A DNA stretch of 64,000 nt. Source: Anaeramoeba flamelloides (taxonomy: Eukaryota; Metamonada; Anaeramoebidae). The notes beneath the pieces are model-generated. The model worked only from the letters and a program-made list of their open reading frames with translations, did not search any database and was not told the origin of the DNA. Shown in pieces: positions 1 through 12,021 of the stretch. The stretch is from the NCBI GenBank assembly GCA_027625915.1, contig JANTQA010000072.1, positions 2,976,001 through 3,040,000 on the forward strand. The letters are read 5' to 3'. Made by a program: the position numbers and the translations under genes. How positions within the stretch are numbered: the first letter of the stretch is position 1; the number at the start of each line of letters is the position of its first letter.

Positions 1-710
1 ATAATATGAATCATTATCTGGACAAAATAACTACCTATACTCTGAACAATATCATTAAAATTAAAAATAATAAGATTTATTTTCCAAAATTGTTTAATAG
101 GATACAAACCGACTTTGGTGGGAAAGAAATTTTACTCAATTTAATTTCGTTATATCTCCCGAAAAACTTTTTATTTTCCCATCTGGTTAATACAAAATTA
201 AAATTATATGAACCGAATTTATCTTATATAAAAATTAATTTTGATTTGAAATCTTTATTTTTAAAAAAAAATTAAAAATATTTATTTTTTTATGCACGGT
301 AATAGATACTGATATATTATTTTTACTATTTCGTTTGTATATGAATTATTATTATTATAATTATCTATTCATATCTTTAATAAACAATTTTTTTTTTTTT
401 TAGTAATTTGGATTTTAGTTTTACAAAAAAAAAAACAAAACAAAATTTATATATTCACATAAATTAAGTGTTTTATTTCTTTGTAATATTCAAATTTAAT
501 AATCGAAAAATAAAAAACTAAAACAAAATTTTATTTCTTATTTTACTGTTAAAAAATTAACAAAATTAGTGAATTCAAATCTGAAAACTTTTGGTTAAGA
601 TTTTAAAAAATATCATTTTGTTTCAATTTCTTCTTAATCAAGAAAAAATTATTTCTTATACAAATTTAAATTTTAATTGATATTTTTATTTTTGATATTT
701 TCAAGTAATA
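1..710. other. AT-rich intergenic DNA, no supported gene
   Basis: Very AT-rich sequence with long T runs. An 89-codon open frame on the plus strand at 6-275 is made of A/T-biased residues, has no recognisable motif and cannot be separated from chance. I see nothing else that I can name. Confidence 0.5.
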
Positions 711-1419
711 AATTATTTTTCAGTTAAAGGGGGGCAGTTTTGATGGGTTAAATACATTATGCTTTTAAAGAGTTTGCATAGATATTAAAAGAAAAATTCT
801 ATTTTGGAAATTTTTAAAATTGAAATCATTTTTTCACATTTTTTTTTTTTTTTTAGATTTTTTTTTTATACCTAATTTAGTTGCAAATTTTTTTTTTATA
901 TAAGACCAATAGTCACCCAATAAAAGTTTGTTATTCTAAGGTAATTAAAACCATGGAAATAATTGTTGAGAAATCATATTGATTTCTCTTGGAATCCTAT
1001 TCGATCTTTGATCCTGATATTTGTTTAATAAATGTTAAAAAAAAATTCCACTTCATTTTCTTTTCCTTTTTCAAATAGAGATTACAAATAGAAACCCATA
1101 CTGTTGGGGGGGGGGGTGGGTGGGCATGATTGCTAAAAGAAAAGTATGGAAAATGAAGCGAAAATTGTTTCATATTTATTATTCAAATGCCAATAGAAGG
1201 CCAAAACAAACATTGTTGTTTTTCTCAATGGATCCCAAGGATTTGAGTTTTTCAATTTTTAAGAAAATTTATTGATTAATTACTTTTTTTTCAGACATAT
1301 ACTAAAAATTTTTTGATGTCTATTATTCTGTATATTTCTTATTTTTTCTTCAAATATCAATTATATAAAACAATTGATATTTGAAAAAAAAGTTGCGACC
1401 CTTTGACTGAAACAGAGTT
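711..1419. mobile_element. TA-flanked non-autonomous DNA transposon, relative of the 10277-10842 element
   Basis: The left end reads AATTATTTTTCAGTTAAAGG and the right end is its imperfect inverted complement (CCTTTGACTGAAACAGAGTT). Both are flanked by TA (709-710 and 1420-1421). The ends match those of the element at 10277-10842 in the left palindrome arm, where an empty site proves insertion. There is no transposase frame inside. A short perfect-looking hairpin built on TTCAAATATCAATT and its complement lies near 1347-1386. The family is inferred from the TA target as Tc1/mariner-like. Confidence 0.5.
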
Positions 1420-1904
1420 TAGTATTTTTTAACTATATGTATTTTCTTTTCAATGCGTATTATGTTTAAGTTTAATACAAGATTTTTAAACATATAGAAT
1501 TGAAAGTCAATAGGAATTGCTAAAAAATATTAGTATTATTCTTTTTTCAAGAATGGGTTCACATAAACTAAAATTTAAAATTTTCCACACAGTAAAAACG
1601 GTCCAAATAATTACAATAAAATCAATTTCATTCAAATTGGAAAATAATTTTGAATTTTATAAAATAGGAAAATCATTTTTTCATCTTTGAGTTGTTTTTT
1701 GTTTTCATTTCATTGTTTACATTATGTAACTCGTTTCTTTCATCAAATTTTTTTTTCAACGATTGATTTTAGGTTAAAGTTGAGTTGTTCCAAATAGAAG
1801 AACTCAAATAAAATTAGTTTGTAGTATCTAACCATTTAATCGATCAATATTCCTAATCGAATTACAACAAATTAAGCAATCAATTTTTTTGTTTTACTCT
1901 CTCC

Positions 1905-2092
1905 AAAATTTTTAACACACCCTTGATTTATTTGTATTGATAATTATTTATTTTTTGTTTTGTGGGTATTGTAATGTATAAAAAAGTGTTAACATTTCAA
2001 TTAGTGAATGGTTATCATTTGATATTTCTTCGAGAATTGATTAAAGAAGTTTTTTTTTATCACAAATCAAATTTTGGTGTGTTAAAAATTTT
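1905..2092. mobile_element. Short MITE with AAAATTTTTAACACACC terminal inverted repeats
   Basis: A 17-base inverted repeat, AAAATTTTTAACACACC at 1905-1921 and its exact complement at 2076-2092, bounds 188 bases with no coding capacity. Outside and inside the core the similarity continues weakly (TTGATTTATTTG against CAAATCAAATTTT). This resembles the CCAAAAATTTGGACACAC ends of the Tc1-like copies at 2435, 55263 and 61882, so it may be a relative of that family. Confidence 0.5.
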
Positions 2093-2434
2093 GAATTTGG
2101 GTTTAGTAAAAAAAAATTAGTCCTTGAATTGATTTAATTTATGAGTTTTGGAAACCAAATTTGGGAATAACAAGTCCTAATTAGTTTTTTCTATCTTTTT
2201 TTAGTATTATCAATTTTTTAAGAAGTGCTAAATACATATGAAATATAATCAAGATTGAAAAGGAATTAATAATAAATAAATTTTATTTTAAATTTTATCT
2301 TGGTATATTTGAGACTTTCAGATGTTTTGTATATTTTAAAAAATATTTCATGAAAATCAAATAAAAATATAAAAGGTAAATATCCAACCCCAACTTCAAA
2401 TATAACCCTAATCAAAGACTAATAACAATATTAT

Positions 2435-2963
2435 ATTCCAAAAATTTGGACACAGTGTAAACTGTTGAAAGAATAATGAATCTCCTCTTAACATTTAATG
2501 CAAAAATACATCTGATTTTTCAAAATATTTCATTTTTTGTCTTTTTTATTTTTTTATCTCCATTACCTTATTTCCAGTTACCTAATCTGTTTGGTTAGAT
2601 CTGGAATTTTTTTTCCAATGATTGATAGAAGTTTTAATGTTGAGTTTGTTAAATTGGAAAATCACATACAATTAGTTGATGGTACCTTATCATTTGACCG
2701 ATCAATATGTGCTGGTGGAAATTTCAACAAATTTATCAAATCACATTTTTTGTTCCCCTCATTTCATTATTTTATACACACCAATTTTTTTTTTTTTGAT
2801 TTTTATATTTTTTTCTTTTATTTGGATTGAAAGTGATTATTTATAAAAACATTTATACTGAGTAACTCAAATGTTGTTTTATATTATGTTTGGAAAAATA
2901 TAATAAATTGAGTTTTATTTTGCTATTTTTGATTTTGGGTTTGTCAAAATTTATTGAATTGCG
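2435..2963 (-). mobile_element. Non-autonomous Tc1-like element, about 530 bp, copy 1 of 3
   Basis: This is an inverted copy of the elements at 55263-55802 and 61882-62419. Its plus-strand left end (ATTCCAAAAATTTGGACAC, then AAACTGTTGAAAGA) matches the right end of the 55-kb copy. Its right end (GCTATTTTTGATTTTGGG) matches the left end of that copy. Internally, TTGATCGGTCAAATGATAAG and AGATCTAACCAAACAG (minus-strand sense) are shared with the 55-kb copy. The open frame seen at 2537-2830 is on the antisense side of the repeat and is not a gene. Confidence 0.65.
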
Positions 2964-3663
2964 TTTATAATATTAAGAATTCCAATAATTATTTATTTTC
3001 AAATAGAGATCGAACTGACATATTGAATTTTTCGAAAATATATTTTATGTATTATGCTTATTATGTCTTAGGGGATCTTTATTTTTTTTCTTTTTCTATA
3101 AATCCATCCAAAAGTCACTTAATAATAATCATAAGATCATTCTTTAATATTTCAAAAATAAATTCCTTACCAAAAATAAATTTAAAATTCATTTTGAGAG
3201 TTGAATAAATCCTTTTCAAAATTTTCCTCTTACATATTAAAAAATAAAAAATACATTTATAATCTCATTTATTATTGTTATTATTTTCCTCTGTTACCTC
3301 AAATATTTTAATAATTTAAAATGATACATCCAGATTCACTTTTAAAGTAGAAAACTTTGAATCGAAATTAAAAGGATCAAAAAAAAATTCTAAATTTCAG
3401 TGCATTTTTTAGAAATAATTTTCCGCTTACTTATTTTACCAGAATCCGAATTTTGTGATTTAAATTTTCTTGAAAGTTTGCGTCCCAAATAATTATACTG
3501 ACTGTAATTTGAATCAATAAAACAAAAAAATTATTTTGTTTGAAAAGATCTTTACCTCCCTTCCTTTTTTTTGTAAAATCACTAATAATTCAATTTTTTT
3601 TTTTTTTTTGAAAACAAAACTATTTTCAGTCTTTTATTAATGTTTAAGCTGATGATAATTTTT

Positions 3664-3960
3664 GTAGATTTTTGTAGATTCTCGACATTTGTAGATTTTT
3701 TCAGGGCTGTGGCATTACTAGAGAAACACCTGACCTAGGTTAGATTCCCACCAAGTATATTTATTTTTTGAGAAAATTAATGTAAAATTAAAAATAATAT
3801 ACATTTGCTTTGCAAATATCAGCCATTTTAAACCAAGACTAAAAATAAGTCATAATAAATGAAGTTTCTGGCTTCGTTCAAACAATATTTATCATTTTCA
3901 AGCAGATTGTGAAAAAAAAAATTGTCTACAAATGTCGAGAATCTATAAATATCTACATTT
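3664..3960. repeat. Inverted-repeat-bounded block containing a tRNA-like Pol III box pair
   Basis: The left end contains TTGTAGATTCTCGACATTTG followed by TAGA, and the right end contains TCTACAAATGTCGAGAATCT, a near-perfect inverted pair about 250 bases apart. Just inside the left end, 3708-3748 reads TGTGGCATTACTAG, then about 16 bases, then GGTTAGATTCC. This resembles a tRNA A box and a B box (GGTTCRANTCC) at roughly tRNA spacing. It could be a SINE-type element or a decayed tRNA carried in a foldback repeat. No cloverleaf is convincing, so I do not call a tRNA gene. Confidence 0.4.
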
Positions 3961-4089
3961 TTCCATTTTTCCCAATGTTTAATTGATTAATAAAAAACAT
4001 TCTTATTCAATTTTTAATGAATACTACCTTTTTTTCTTTATTTAAAGTTCAAAATCCAAAATATTGTTAAATTATTTCAGAAAAAAAAA

Positions 4090-5050
4090 CTATTTTCTTT
4101 AGTGAAGAAAACAATCTTATTGATTATGGAAGAATTATCTTTAGAAAAATACATTATAAAAATAAAACTACCAAGTTTTTAATACCCCAATATAAAAAAA
4201 ACATTTAAATTCAAAAAAATTAATAATTATTTTAAGTTCTTAAAAAAATATAATTTCACAATTCAAAAAACAGTTCGAATCAATTTTTTATTTTTGTTGA
4301 AAAAAAAAAGTTGAGAAAAACTTACCAGGATTTAAAAATATCCAAAATATAATTTTTTATAACTTTTAAAATTCAACTATTAACATAACAAAATACCTTT
4401 TAATTTGAATATTGGTAATAAATATTCAATTACAAAATCTTCATTATTTCAAAGAGTTTATAAACACCATCTATTAAAACTATCAATTGACTTTATTATT
4501 ATTTCTCAAATTTTAAATATTTTCAAACACATTAAATCAAATTAATAATTATTTGAATAATAAGAAAAAAATTTAGAAATTTTATCTAATAAGTTATTTG
4601 AATAATAACAGTTCTTATTTATACTATACAATATTGAAAAAAAATATTACCTAGTCGTTTAAATTTCAAGAAATTTAAGAAATTATTGAAATTAAAATAA
4701 ATATTTATTTTTTTCAGATCTTTAAGGATTCAATATTAGTTTTATGTTATTGTATTTATATAATAAGAATGAATTTAGAATTTTATTTTTTTAGAAAAAC
4801 TACTTAGAACTTACTAAAAAAGAGATTTCAAAAAATAAATATAAAACTTTTTTGAAAATTTTTCTTTTTCTAATTTGATAAAACATCCTAACAAAAATAT
4901 CTGATCTTTATACTGAAAATTTGATTATGAAAATGAACTGACTTTAAAAATGATGACTCTTTTCTTCAAAATTGATTAATGAAGTGGCTTATCAGGTTTA
5001 ATTATATTCTTGTGACAATAAGTATTCTTTTAACTTTAGTCAAAAATTAA
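4090..5050 (-). repeat. Degenerate copy of the 1.2-kb TTAA-flanked element
   Basis: The order of short matches follows the right-arm unit at 45322-46299. These include ACAGTTCGAATCAATTTTTT (compare ACAGTTCAAATTAAATTTTT), TACCTTTTAATTTGA, TTTCAAGAAATTTAAGAAAT, a CTTTAAGGATTC block and a final TATCAGGTTTAATTATATTC block (compare ATAACAGGTTTAATTGTGTT). It is clearly more diverged than the palindrome copies and lacks clean ends. It stops at the point where the left palindrome arm begins. Confidence 0.5.
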
Positions 5051-5323
5051 TAGTGGTTTTTATCTCCTTAAAATGAAAAATGAAAAATAAAAAAAAAAAG
5101 GTAAATAAAAAAGATATTATTTTATAAAGGTACTTCAGAAAAAGTAAAAATTAACATTACTCAAATAGTATTACTCTTTTTGTCACAAAAAAAAGAAAGA
5201 ACAAATGGCTTTTCAACTTTTGAAAAAAAAAATTTTGATTAAACTTTTTTCCAATTTTTAACATTTTTTCCAAATCAAACCAAATTGATATATTTATTAA
5301 TTTAACACAAATAGGAAAAACAA

Positions 5324-6463
5324 ATGAACAAATTACATCCACTTGTTTATTCAGAACTTGGTATCAGGTCTAAACGGTTGTTAGAAAGACCACAGGCAAA
5401 ATATTCTATTCGATTCCGAGCGAATTCAAATCTTGGATACAATTTTACAAGCTTTACATCTCTTCGCCCAGAAGAGAAAGATTTGTTTTTTTATTCAAAC
5501 ATCACCTCTGAATTTAAAATCAAAGAAAACGTTGAAATCACAACTTCTGTAACATCACAAAAACAACTTATTACCAAACTATCTTTTTCAGATTTGTTTG
5601 ATGGTGTTTTAAATGCTGGGTTCTTTAGTAAGATCAAATCCTCTTTTCTTTTCTTTTTTTTTTTTTCTTTTCTTTTTTTTTTTTTTTTGTGAATTTTTTT
5701 CTTTTTCGAAGAATTACCAAAGATAGTTTTTATTTTTTTGTTTTGTAAAGAAAAACAAAAAAAAACACTCTCAGAATTAATTAACGATCCACTATTTGTT
5801 ATTTTACTTTTTTTTTAATAAAATTGTTTTCTTTTCCAAACACAACACAATTAAAATGCAACAAAAGCTGATACGTTTAAAAAATCATTGTATGGATATT
5901 TTTCTTGTTGTCCAAAATATGGAAGTGTGTCCTTTATGACTGATTTTATGACTAGGGTTGGTTCGTTTAGCATGACGACTGGTATCAAAGGGATCAATTT
6001 TGGGATGATGGGAAATATTGATCTCGAACAAAGATCTGTTCCAGTTTTAGAAACAGCGATGCAATATAAAATCAATAAAGACACAGAAATTGTAACAAAA
6101 TTCAAGCCAAAGACCAAGATAGTTTCAAGTGAAGTTTACTCACAAATAAACCCACGAATCGCGTTATCGTTGGGCCTTTCTGTAGACTGCAGCACACGCA
6201 CACTGGACCTTTTCCAGGCAGCAGTGCTTGTAAACACAAGCCCAAGAACACAACTTTACTCAAAGATCCAATCTTCAGGTAAATTGTCTCTTCAAGTTTT
6301 GACCAAAATCACAGACCATGTCTCTGCAGGTGTCACAGGCGCAATTGACCTTTCGAGATTATGCCAGAAAAAAAACCCTTTCCTTTCCAAAAAACTTTGG
6401 AATTGCTTTGAAATTAATACCCAAAAGAAACACAACAAAGGAAATTTTTTCCTTGAAAATTAA
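5324..6463 (+). CDS. VDAC/eukaryotic porin-like outer-membrane beta-barrel, left copy
   Basis: Two exons, 5324-5627 and 5868-6463, are joined across a 240-base GTAAGA...AAAAG intron in phase 1, giving about 299 residues, near the usual 280-300 of VDAC. The protein has the alternating hydrophobic/polar strands of a beta-barrel (for example KIVSSEVYSQINPRIALSLG and QVLTKITDHVSAGVTGAIDL). The right-arm copy ends in a NFGIALEI strand like the closing beta-strand of VDAC. The expected role is metabolite passage across the outer membrane of mitochondria or mitochondrion-related organelles. In this copy an extra A in the run at 6389-6394 and a missing G about 15 bases later change the last strand to KKLWNCFEI and then restore frame. 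Tom40 is a related barrel and cannot be fully excluded. Confidence 0.75.
5628..5867 (+). other. Intron of the left VDAC-like gene
   Basis: It starts GTAAGATC and ends AAAAG. Removing it joins codon TTT-A|CT-GAT in frame, and the phase agrees exactly with the open frame of exon 2, which has an in-frame stop just upstream of 5868. The intron carries the long T tracts seen in other introns here. The right-arm counterpart is 53348-53566. Confidence 0.7.
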
Positions 6464-6571
6464 AATAATCCTTGTTTAATAAATTTTTTTTCTAAATGAG
6501 TGTTATCAATTCATAAAAATAATTGTTTCTATATTTCTTGAAATTTTAAACACCAACTCACAAAAGAATAA

Positions 6572-6612
<41 letters not shown>

Positions 6613-8696
6613 TATATAATATTATTTTAAAATTTTGAGAATAGTTTAATTCTTTATTTTGAAATAAAATAAAAAAACCTTGATTAGTTGATTAAAACTC
6701 TTGACTGATTTTTTTTTTTTTTTTTTTTCAATAAAAACAGTTCAGGAAAAGCATAAAAATATTAAAAATAAAAATAATTGAAACAAAAAAACCAACCTAA
6801 AGTTTAAACACTAAATAAAAAAACATTAAAATAAAACATATAGATTCGCCAAGCAATATCTTTTCAATAATAATAAAAATAGTTCAAAAAACCATTCTTC
6901 AAAATATTTAAAAATAATTAACTTATTTACAATTGTTTTCTTTTCAAATATCAACAAAAATACAATTGTACCAAATGAAAAAATCAATATATTGTTAAAA
7001 AAATATAAAAAGCTAAAAATGATTTTCATTTTTTCACTAATTTTTATCAAGTTTAATTTTTCTTTCTTGACTTAATAATTCAATAAACTCAGATCTAATC
7101 ATCTTTCCCGAGGTACTTTTGTTTTTGAGAAAATTGTGAGTGAACAAAGAATCTCGAGAAAATTAAATGATTATTTTTGAAATTTCTTTGAAATTTGAAT
7201 TTTGGGAAGGAAGTTTGGTTCATTTTATCATTTTTGTTTTTTATTATGTTCGAAAAGTGAAATTTTCATCATTTATCGAAGTAAGTTCGAAATGAATTCT
7301 TGGCATGAACTTACAAAGATTATTTTTTCATTGTGATTAAAACTTCAAAGATCTTTTCTGCAAAGATATAAATTAATTCTTGTAATAAAAATGTAGTTTT
7401 TTTCTTGAGTTTATATTTTTCATTATATTTAATAATCCCACTTAAACAAACTTAAAAAGAGAACTAAGAAGATAATTTTCCGATTAAATCTTCATATTAA
7501 TCATTTATAAGTCTAAAGGTGTTAATATCAATATAGAATTGATAATTTCTTAATGAATAAATATCACTCTTTATTATACTTCTGTGAAAAGTGGAAATTT
7601 GATATACCGTTGTCAAAATAATGCGTTCAAACAAAACTTTAATATTTGTTTTAAAATAAATAAAAGGTGTTTTTTTGTAATAGAAGACCTACCTATTAAT
7701 CAGTCAAAGAAACTAACAAAAAACCCTAATTAAATATAGTTTTGGTTTCGTAAAGTTCTATTATTTAAAACAAAATTCGAAAAATAAAGGATTCAAATTA
7801 GAAAATTTATTTCAAAAAATAGAGTAAATATTTGTGAAAATTTTTATCAACAAAAAAAAACAAAAAATTTTAAAAAAATTGAGAATATTACCAACAAATT
7901 TGAACCCATTGCATTCTGAATTCCAAAATTTAAAGAAGATATCAACTAGGTTTATCTTCAAAATTGCTTTTAGTCAAAGTATACTATTGGGTAGAGAATT
8001 GTATGTTACATTAGAACAAGAAAAAAAAAAAAAATCATGGTTTATCATTTTGAAACACCCATTTTAGTCTTTTTTGTACACATTATTTTGATCACTTTAG
8101 AACAAAAAATAAAAACCAAAAATGGGAAATTTTATTCAAAAATAATTTATTTGAATCTTTGAATAAAAGATGGTCTGAACTTTTACCAAAATGTAAGGAC
8201 AGTGTTTACAGTATTTCTGAAGAATGTATTTCGACGAAATTGCCTCATTAAATGGCTTAATTTGATAATTTTAATCTGAAAATGAAATTTTTATCTTTTA
8301 TGAAAAGAAATCATTTATTTTGGTTAAATTTGTGAAAAAATTCAGGAAAAAAAAAGTAAAATCAAAAATATTTTTGAAAAGTATCAGTATTTATTATTTG
8401 TTGATTAAGAATGGAGGAAATTTTGAGACAAAAGTGAAGTTTGTAAAAACTTTAATTTGATAAAAAAAATAAACCAAAAAAAAAAGAAAATTTTTGAATC
8501 TTGATTGTCTGAAAAGTGTGTTACGAAACAATATTAAAATAGAAAAAAGTTCCAAAAAAAAAGTTTTAAAAAAAAAATATACATAAAAAGTTGAAATAAA
8601 AAATAATAAAAATAAAAGAATAAAATACCAAAAATAAAAAAAATATGATTAAAATAAGAGAACAAGATAAATATTTGATCTTAAGACAATCTCAGT
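6464..8696. other. Intergenic region between the VDAC-like and PB1-UBA genes
   Basis: The two genes converge here. The region holds a TA dinucleotide tract at about 6575-6605 (longer in the right arm, about 52594-52638), T-rich tracts and several short open frames, such as 7834-8067. These frames are not maintained in the right-arm copy, so they are not supported as genes. No other feature was recognised. Confidence 0.5.
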
Positions 8697-9751
8697 TTAG
8701 TTTTGATTTTGTTCCTGTAAAAGAAAATTAAGTGTTTGTTCAAGATCACCATTAAAAGAATTTAATAATTGGATATTGTATTCAAAATCATCAAATCCTA
8801 AATTTGAAAGTGTATCTAATTCTTCTTCATAATCATTTTCTTTGTTTTGGTTTGTTTGACTGTTTTTTTCTTTTAATTCATTTTTGAATTCATTTTCTTC
8901 TTGTCTCCATTGCTGTTTTTGTAAATTTTGTTGTTTCTTGAATTGGTTAATTTCTTCTTCACTGTAGGGTTGTCGAAAAAATCTTCCACCCATTCCCATT
9001 TCCATTCCTTTCATTCCTCTCATTCCATAACCCATTGAACATCCCATTCCTCTCATTCCTCTTCCCATTCCTCTTCCTCTTCCTCTTCCTCTTCCCATTC
9101 TTCTTCCCATTCCCATTCCTCTTCCCATTCCCATTCCCATTCCCATTCCCATTCCCATTCCCATTCCTCTTCCCATTCCTCTTCCCATTCCTCTTCCCAT
9201 TCCCATTCCCATTCCTCTTCCCATTCCTCTTCCCATTCCTCTTCCCATTCCTCTTCCCATTCCTCTTCCCATTCCCATTCCTCTTCCAAATTCATTCCCA
9301 AATCTTCCCTCCATTGGAGAATTCCTACCATACCATTGTTGAAAATTTTCTTCTTCATCATCTTCTTCTTCATTTTCAACTTGTTCTTCATTTTCAACTT
9401 GTTCTTCATTGTCTTCTTTGTCTTCAATTTCAACTTGTTCGTTCGCTTTTGTCAAGAATAATCGTAAAATATGCGGAGTGTTTTGTTTGGCAAATGAAAG
9501 GGCTTCGTTCAGTTCAAGATCAGAAGAAAAAAGAACATACTCTTCTTCTTCGTCTTTGTATCTAAGTGTAAATTTATTTTCTGTAACATCAATATTACAG
9601 ATTTGTTGCAACATTTCACACAATTCCTTGTATGTAGTTTCATCAGAAACAGAAAATCTTCTGAATTGTTGATCAAAATAGACTTTGACTGAGATACTTG
9701 TTGTATTGCTGTTGTTGTTTTTTTTTTTTCGACGTTCATAAGTTGTGACAT
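8697..9751 (-). CDS. PB1-Gly/Met-rich-UBA protein, left copy (frameshifted near the start)
   Basis: This is the inverted partner of the intact gene at 49440-50492. The expected start at 9751 (MSQLMNVEKK) runs into a 12-base T run at 9718-9729 that is 10 bases long in the right arm. The two extra bases shift the frame after about residue 10, so the open frame resumes only at an internal ATG (9623, MCEMLQQICNID). This loses the first strands of the PB1 fold. The OPCA motif, the acidic stretch, the Gly-Met-Arg repeat and the C-terminal UBA-like segment remain. The repeat has the same length as in the other copy but a different order of GRGM and GMGM units. It is either a decaying duplicate or a homopolymer base-calling error. 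Confidence 0.7.
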
Positions 9752-9753
9752 TA

Positions 9754-9957
9754 TTAAAGTTCAGTTGGATAGTTCCAATTAAAAAAATAATTAATTAAAA
9801 AGATAAAGTTAATCGTTGAAATACTTTGTCTGTTTAGAAACAGTTTAAAGTTAAAAAAATGAATTTTTGATAGACTATTTTTTTTTAAAAGAGAAAAAAA
9901 TTTTCCAACACAAAAAATACATACTTCGTATTTTTTTTTTAAGTATATTTCATTCAT
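9754..9957 (-). promoter_or_regulatory. Conserved upstream block of the left PB1-UBA gene (contains a 67-codon frame)
   Basis: This stretch immediately precedes the PB1-UBA start. It translates to exactly the same 67-residue frame as the matching stretch 49234-49437 in the other arm, although neighbouring intergenic DNA differs between arms. The frame is out of phase with the gene, ends two bases before its ATG in the right arm, and encodes A/T-biased residues with no motif. I read it as promoter/5' leader, possibly with an upstream ORF, not as a gene. Confidence 0.35.
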
Positions 9958-10276
9958 CTTTTCTTTTTTACTTTCTTATTCCACTTCATGATTGCCGATG
10001 TCATGATTCGAGAATTTTTTTATTTATTCTCAGGAAATAATTGATTATTCATTGATCAAATCAACCAAATTCTGTTTGTTTTTCAGTTAAATGAATCAGT
10101 TAAGAGTAAAATATATTAAGGAAATAATTTGTTCAATATCTAATTATTCTATATTCTAGTAACTCTCAAACTGATGACAAAACCTTTAGTTATTTTTACT
10201 CAACACTAGAAATCTTTAAATTAATTATCAATTAGATCAAGATTTTTGAAAAATTTTGAATAAAATGCTTGAAATA

Positions 10277-10842
10277 AACTCTTTTTCAGTCAAATGGGAC
10301 CAGTTTTATTGAAGAAATGGAAGACATTCTATGAGTTTAATTCATTACTCTTATCAAACTAAAATTTTCAATTTTTAGATCAAAATCATTTTTTCTCATT
10401 TTGTTTTTTTTTTTTGATTTGTTTTTTGATTTTTGCTTTTTTTTTTTTTTTTTTCTTCTTTTCTTTTTTATTTTTTTTTTTAAAAATTAACTTTGAAAAA
10501 AAAAATTTTTGAAAAATCAAATTAACATTAAGAAAAGTTAAGCTTTGAATGTTCTTTTAAAATTCATAGGTTTACAAGTAAAAAATCTTATTATCAACGA
10601 TTTTAATTTCCTAAAGAAATTGAGAATTTTGTATAGACGTTCCAATGAATGGGGCCCAAAAAATTTTTCAACATTTTTTTTTTTTGAAATTTATGGTTTG
10701 TTCAGGGGTACCTTTTATAATTATGGACTCTTATATGAAGTTTATTATTTCTCGTATTTCTAAACAATCTAAGTTTGGTTTATTCTTAAAAATAAAGTGA
10801 CTTTTTCATTTTTGGCTGGGCCCCTTTGAGTGAAATGGAGTT
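10277..10842. mobile_element. 566-bp TA-flanked MITE, left arm only
   Basis: The ends AACTCTTTTTCAGTCAAATG and CTTTGAGTGAAATGGAGTT are imperfect inverted repeats. TA duplications lie at 10275-10276 and 10843-10844. The right arm holds the empty site: left reads GAAA-TA-element-TA-ATTG, and the right-arm complement reads GAAATAATTG. It has no transposase and is related to the element at 711-1419. Confidence 0.8.
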
Positions 10843-11799
10843 TAATTGTGTAATTCATTTATTCGTTTTTATCAAATATTTCTAAAAATATTTTGCTTTT
10901 ATTATACGAATTTTGGATAAATATTGAAAGAGTAATTCCATTACAAAACCAACGAAAAGTTTTTTGTTGTAAATTTCCATTGGAATATTTTTTTGTTGGA
11001 AGTCCCAATTTCTTAAATTTCTTTTAATTAAAACTTTTTGATTTTTCACAAAATAATTGTTTTCAGAGGTTAATTTAGCAAAATTAAAACCAGTAAAAAA
11101 TGAATTTCAGCTTTCTGAAATAATAAAACCAAATAATTCAATAAATTACAAAAGTACCTTTATTGTAATACTCTAAAAGGTAATAAGAATTTAACTGATT
11201 TAAAGATTTAATTAATTTAATTTGACTTTGATCTCAGTAACAAATTTTTAAAATTTAAAAGAAAATTTTTTAATATTTCTTCAACAACCAATAGTAAAAT
11301 TTGAAACAACAAGAACCAGATTATTTTTTTAATCAAGATAAATTTTCACAATTAAAATGTTTACTTTACAAGAATTATGAAATTTTAGGAAGAAAGTGAA
11401 GATTTTGAAATTAAACATCAAGAGAAGTTTTCAAAACAGTTTTACAAAAAAATACTGAATATAATGTGTCTCAAGATTGGAAATTTATGAGTGGACAAGA
11501 GTATAGAATTTTCCCAGAATACGAAAATTTTATAATTTTCATTCAAGTTTTCAAAAATAGAGATCTTTTGAAGAATAACTATATCCAAAAATGAAGATAA
11601 AAACATTTTAAAGTTTGATATCTCGACTATATAAAACTCTTTAATTAAATAATTTGAACAATTTGAAAACTTAGATTAAAATATGTTCAATACTTGTTTT
11701 GGTGTTTTATTATTTTTCAAAGTAAATAAATGTTGTTTTTGTAAAAATATTGAATTAAATTTGGTTTTTCCTTATTTAACCTGTTGTGGGTTGGAAATA

Positions 11800-12021
11800 C
11801 TATTTGTTGCAAAATAAATGGAACAAAATTTTCATTCAGCTTTCTAAAAAATTATTGTAGAAATCATAGAAAATTTCAAATGTTTAATCCTGAAAACCTG
11901 CCTCAATGATTAATTTACCTTTTTAAAATTATGAACTTATGGTTATTTGTTCGAATTCTTGTTATGTTTTTTTTTGGAAAGCTGAAGGAAAAGTTTGATC
12001 TTTTTATTTTGCAATTAACAG
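11800..12021. mobile_element. 222-bp TA-flanked MITE, left arm only
   Basis: It begins CTATTTGTTGCAAAATAAA and ends TTTATTTTGCAATTAACAG. Sub-terminal CAGCTTTC and GGAAAGCTG extend the inverted repeat. The left arm reads GGAAA-TA-element-TA-ATTGTGG, while the right-arm complement reads GGAAATAATTGTGG, giving a clean empty site. A second copy of equal length is at 62826-63047. Confidence 0.85.

Noticed and set aside
6-275. 89-codon frame at the window start
   Set aside because: No motif, extreme A/T residue bias, no second copy; cannot be told from chance.
2537-2830. 97-codon frame
   Set aside because: It is antisense within a repeated Tc1-like element, and the copies do not preserve it.
5851-6117. 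Minus-strand frame opposite the VDAC-like gene, kept in both arms
   Set aside because: It is a shadow of exon 2; conservation follows the sense gene.
9035-9565. Long plus-strand frame rich in Phe-Pro-Leu and an overlapping Glu-Trp-rich frame (also in the right arm)
   Set aside because: Both are other-frame readings of the GGAATGGGAAGA minisatellite in the PB1-UBA gene; the gene frame has flanking PB1 and UBA domains.
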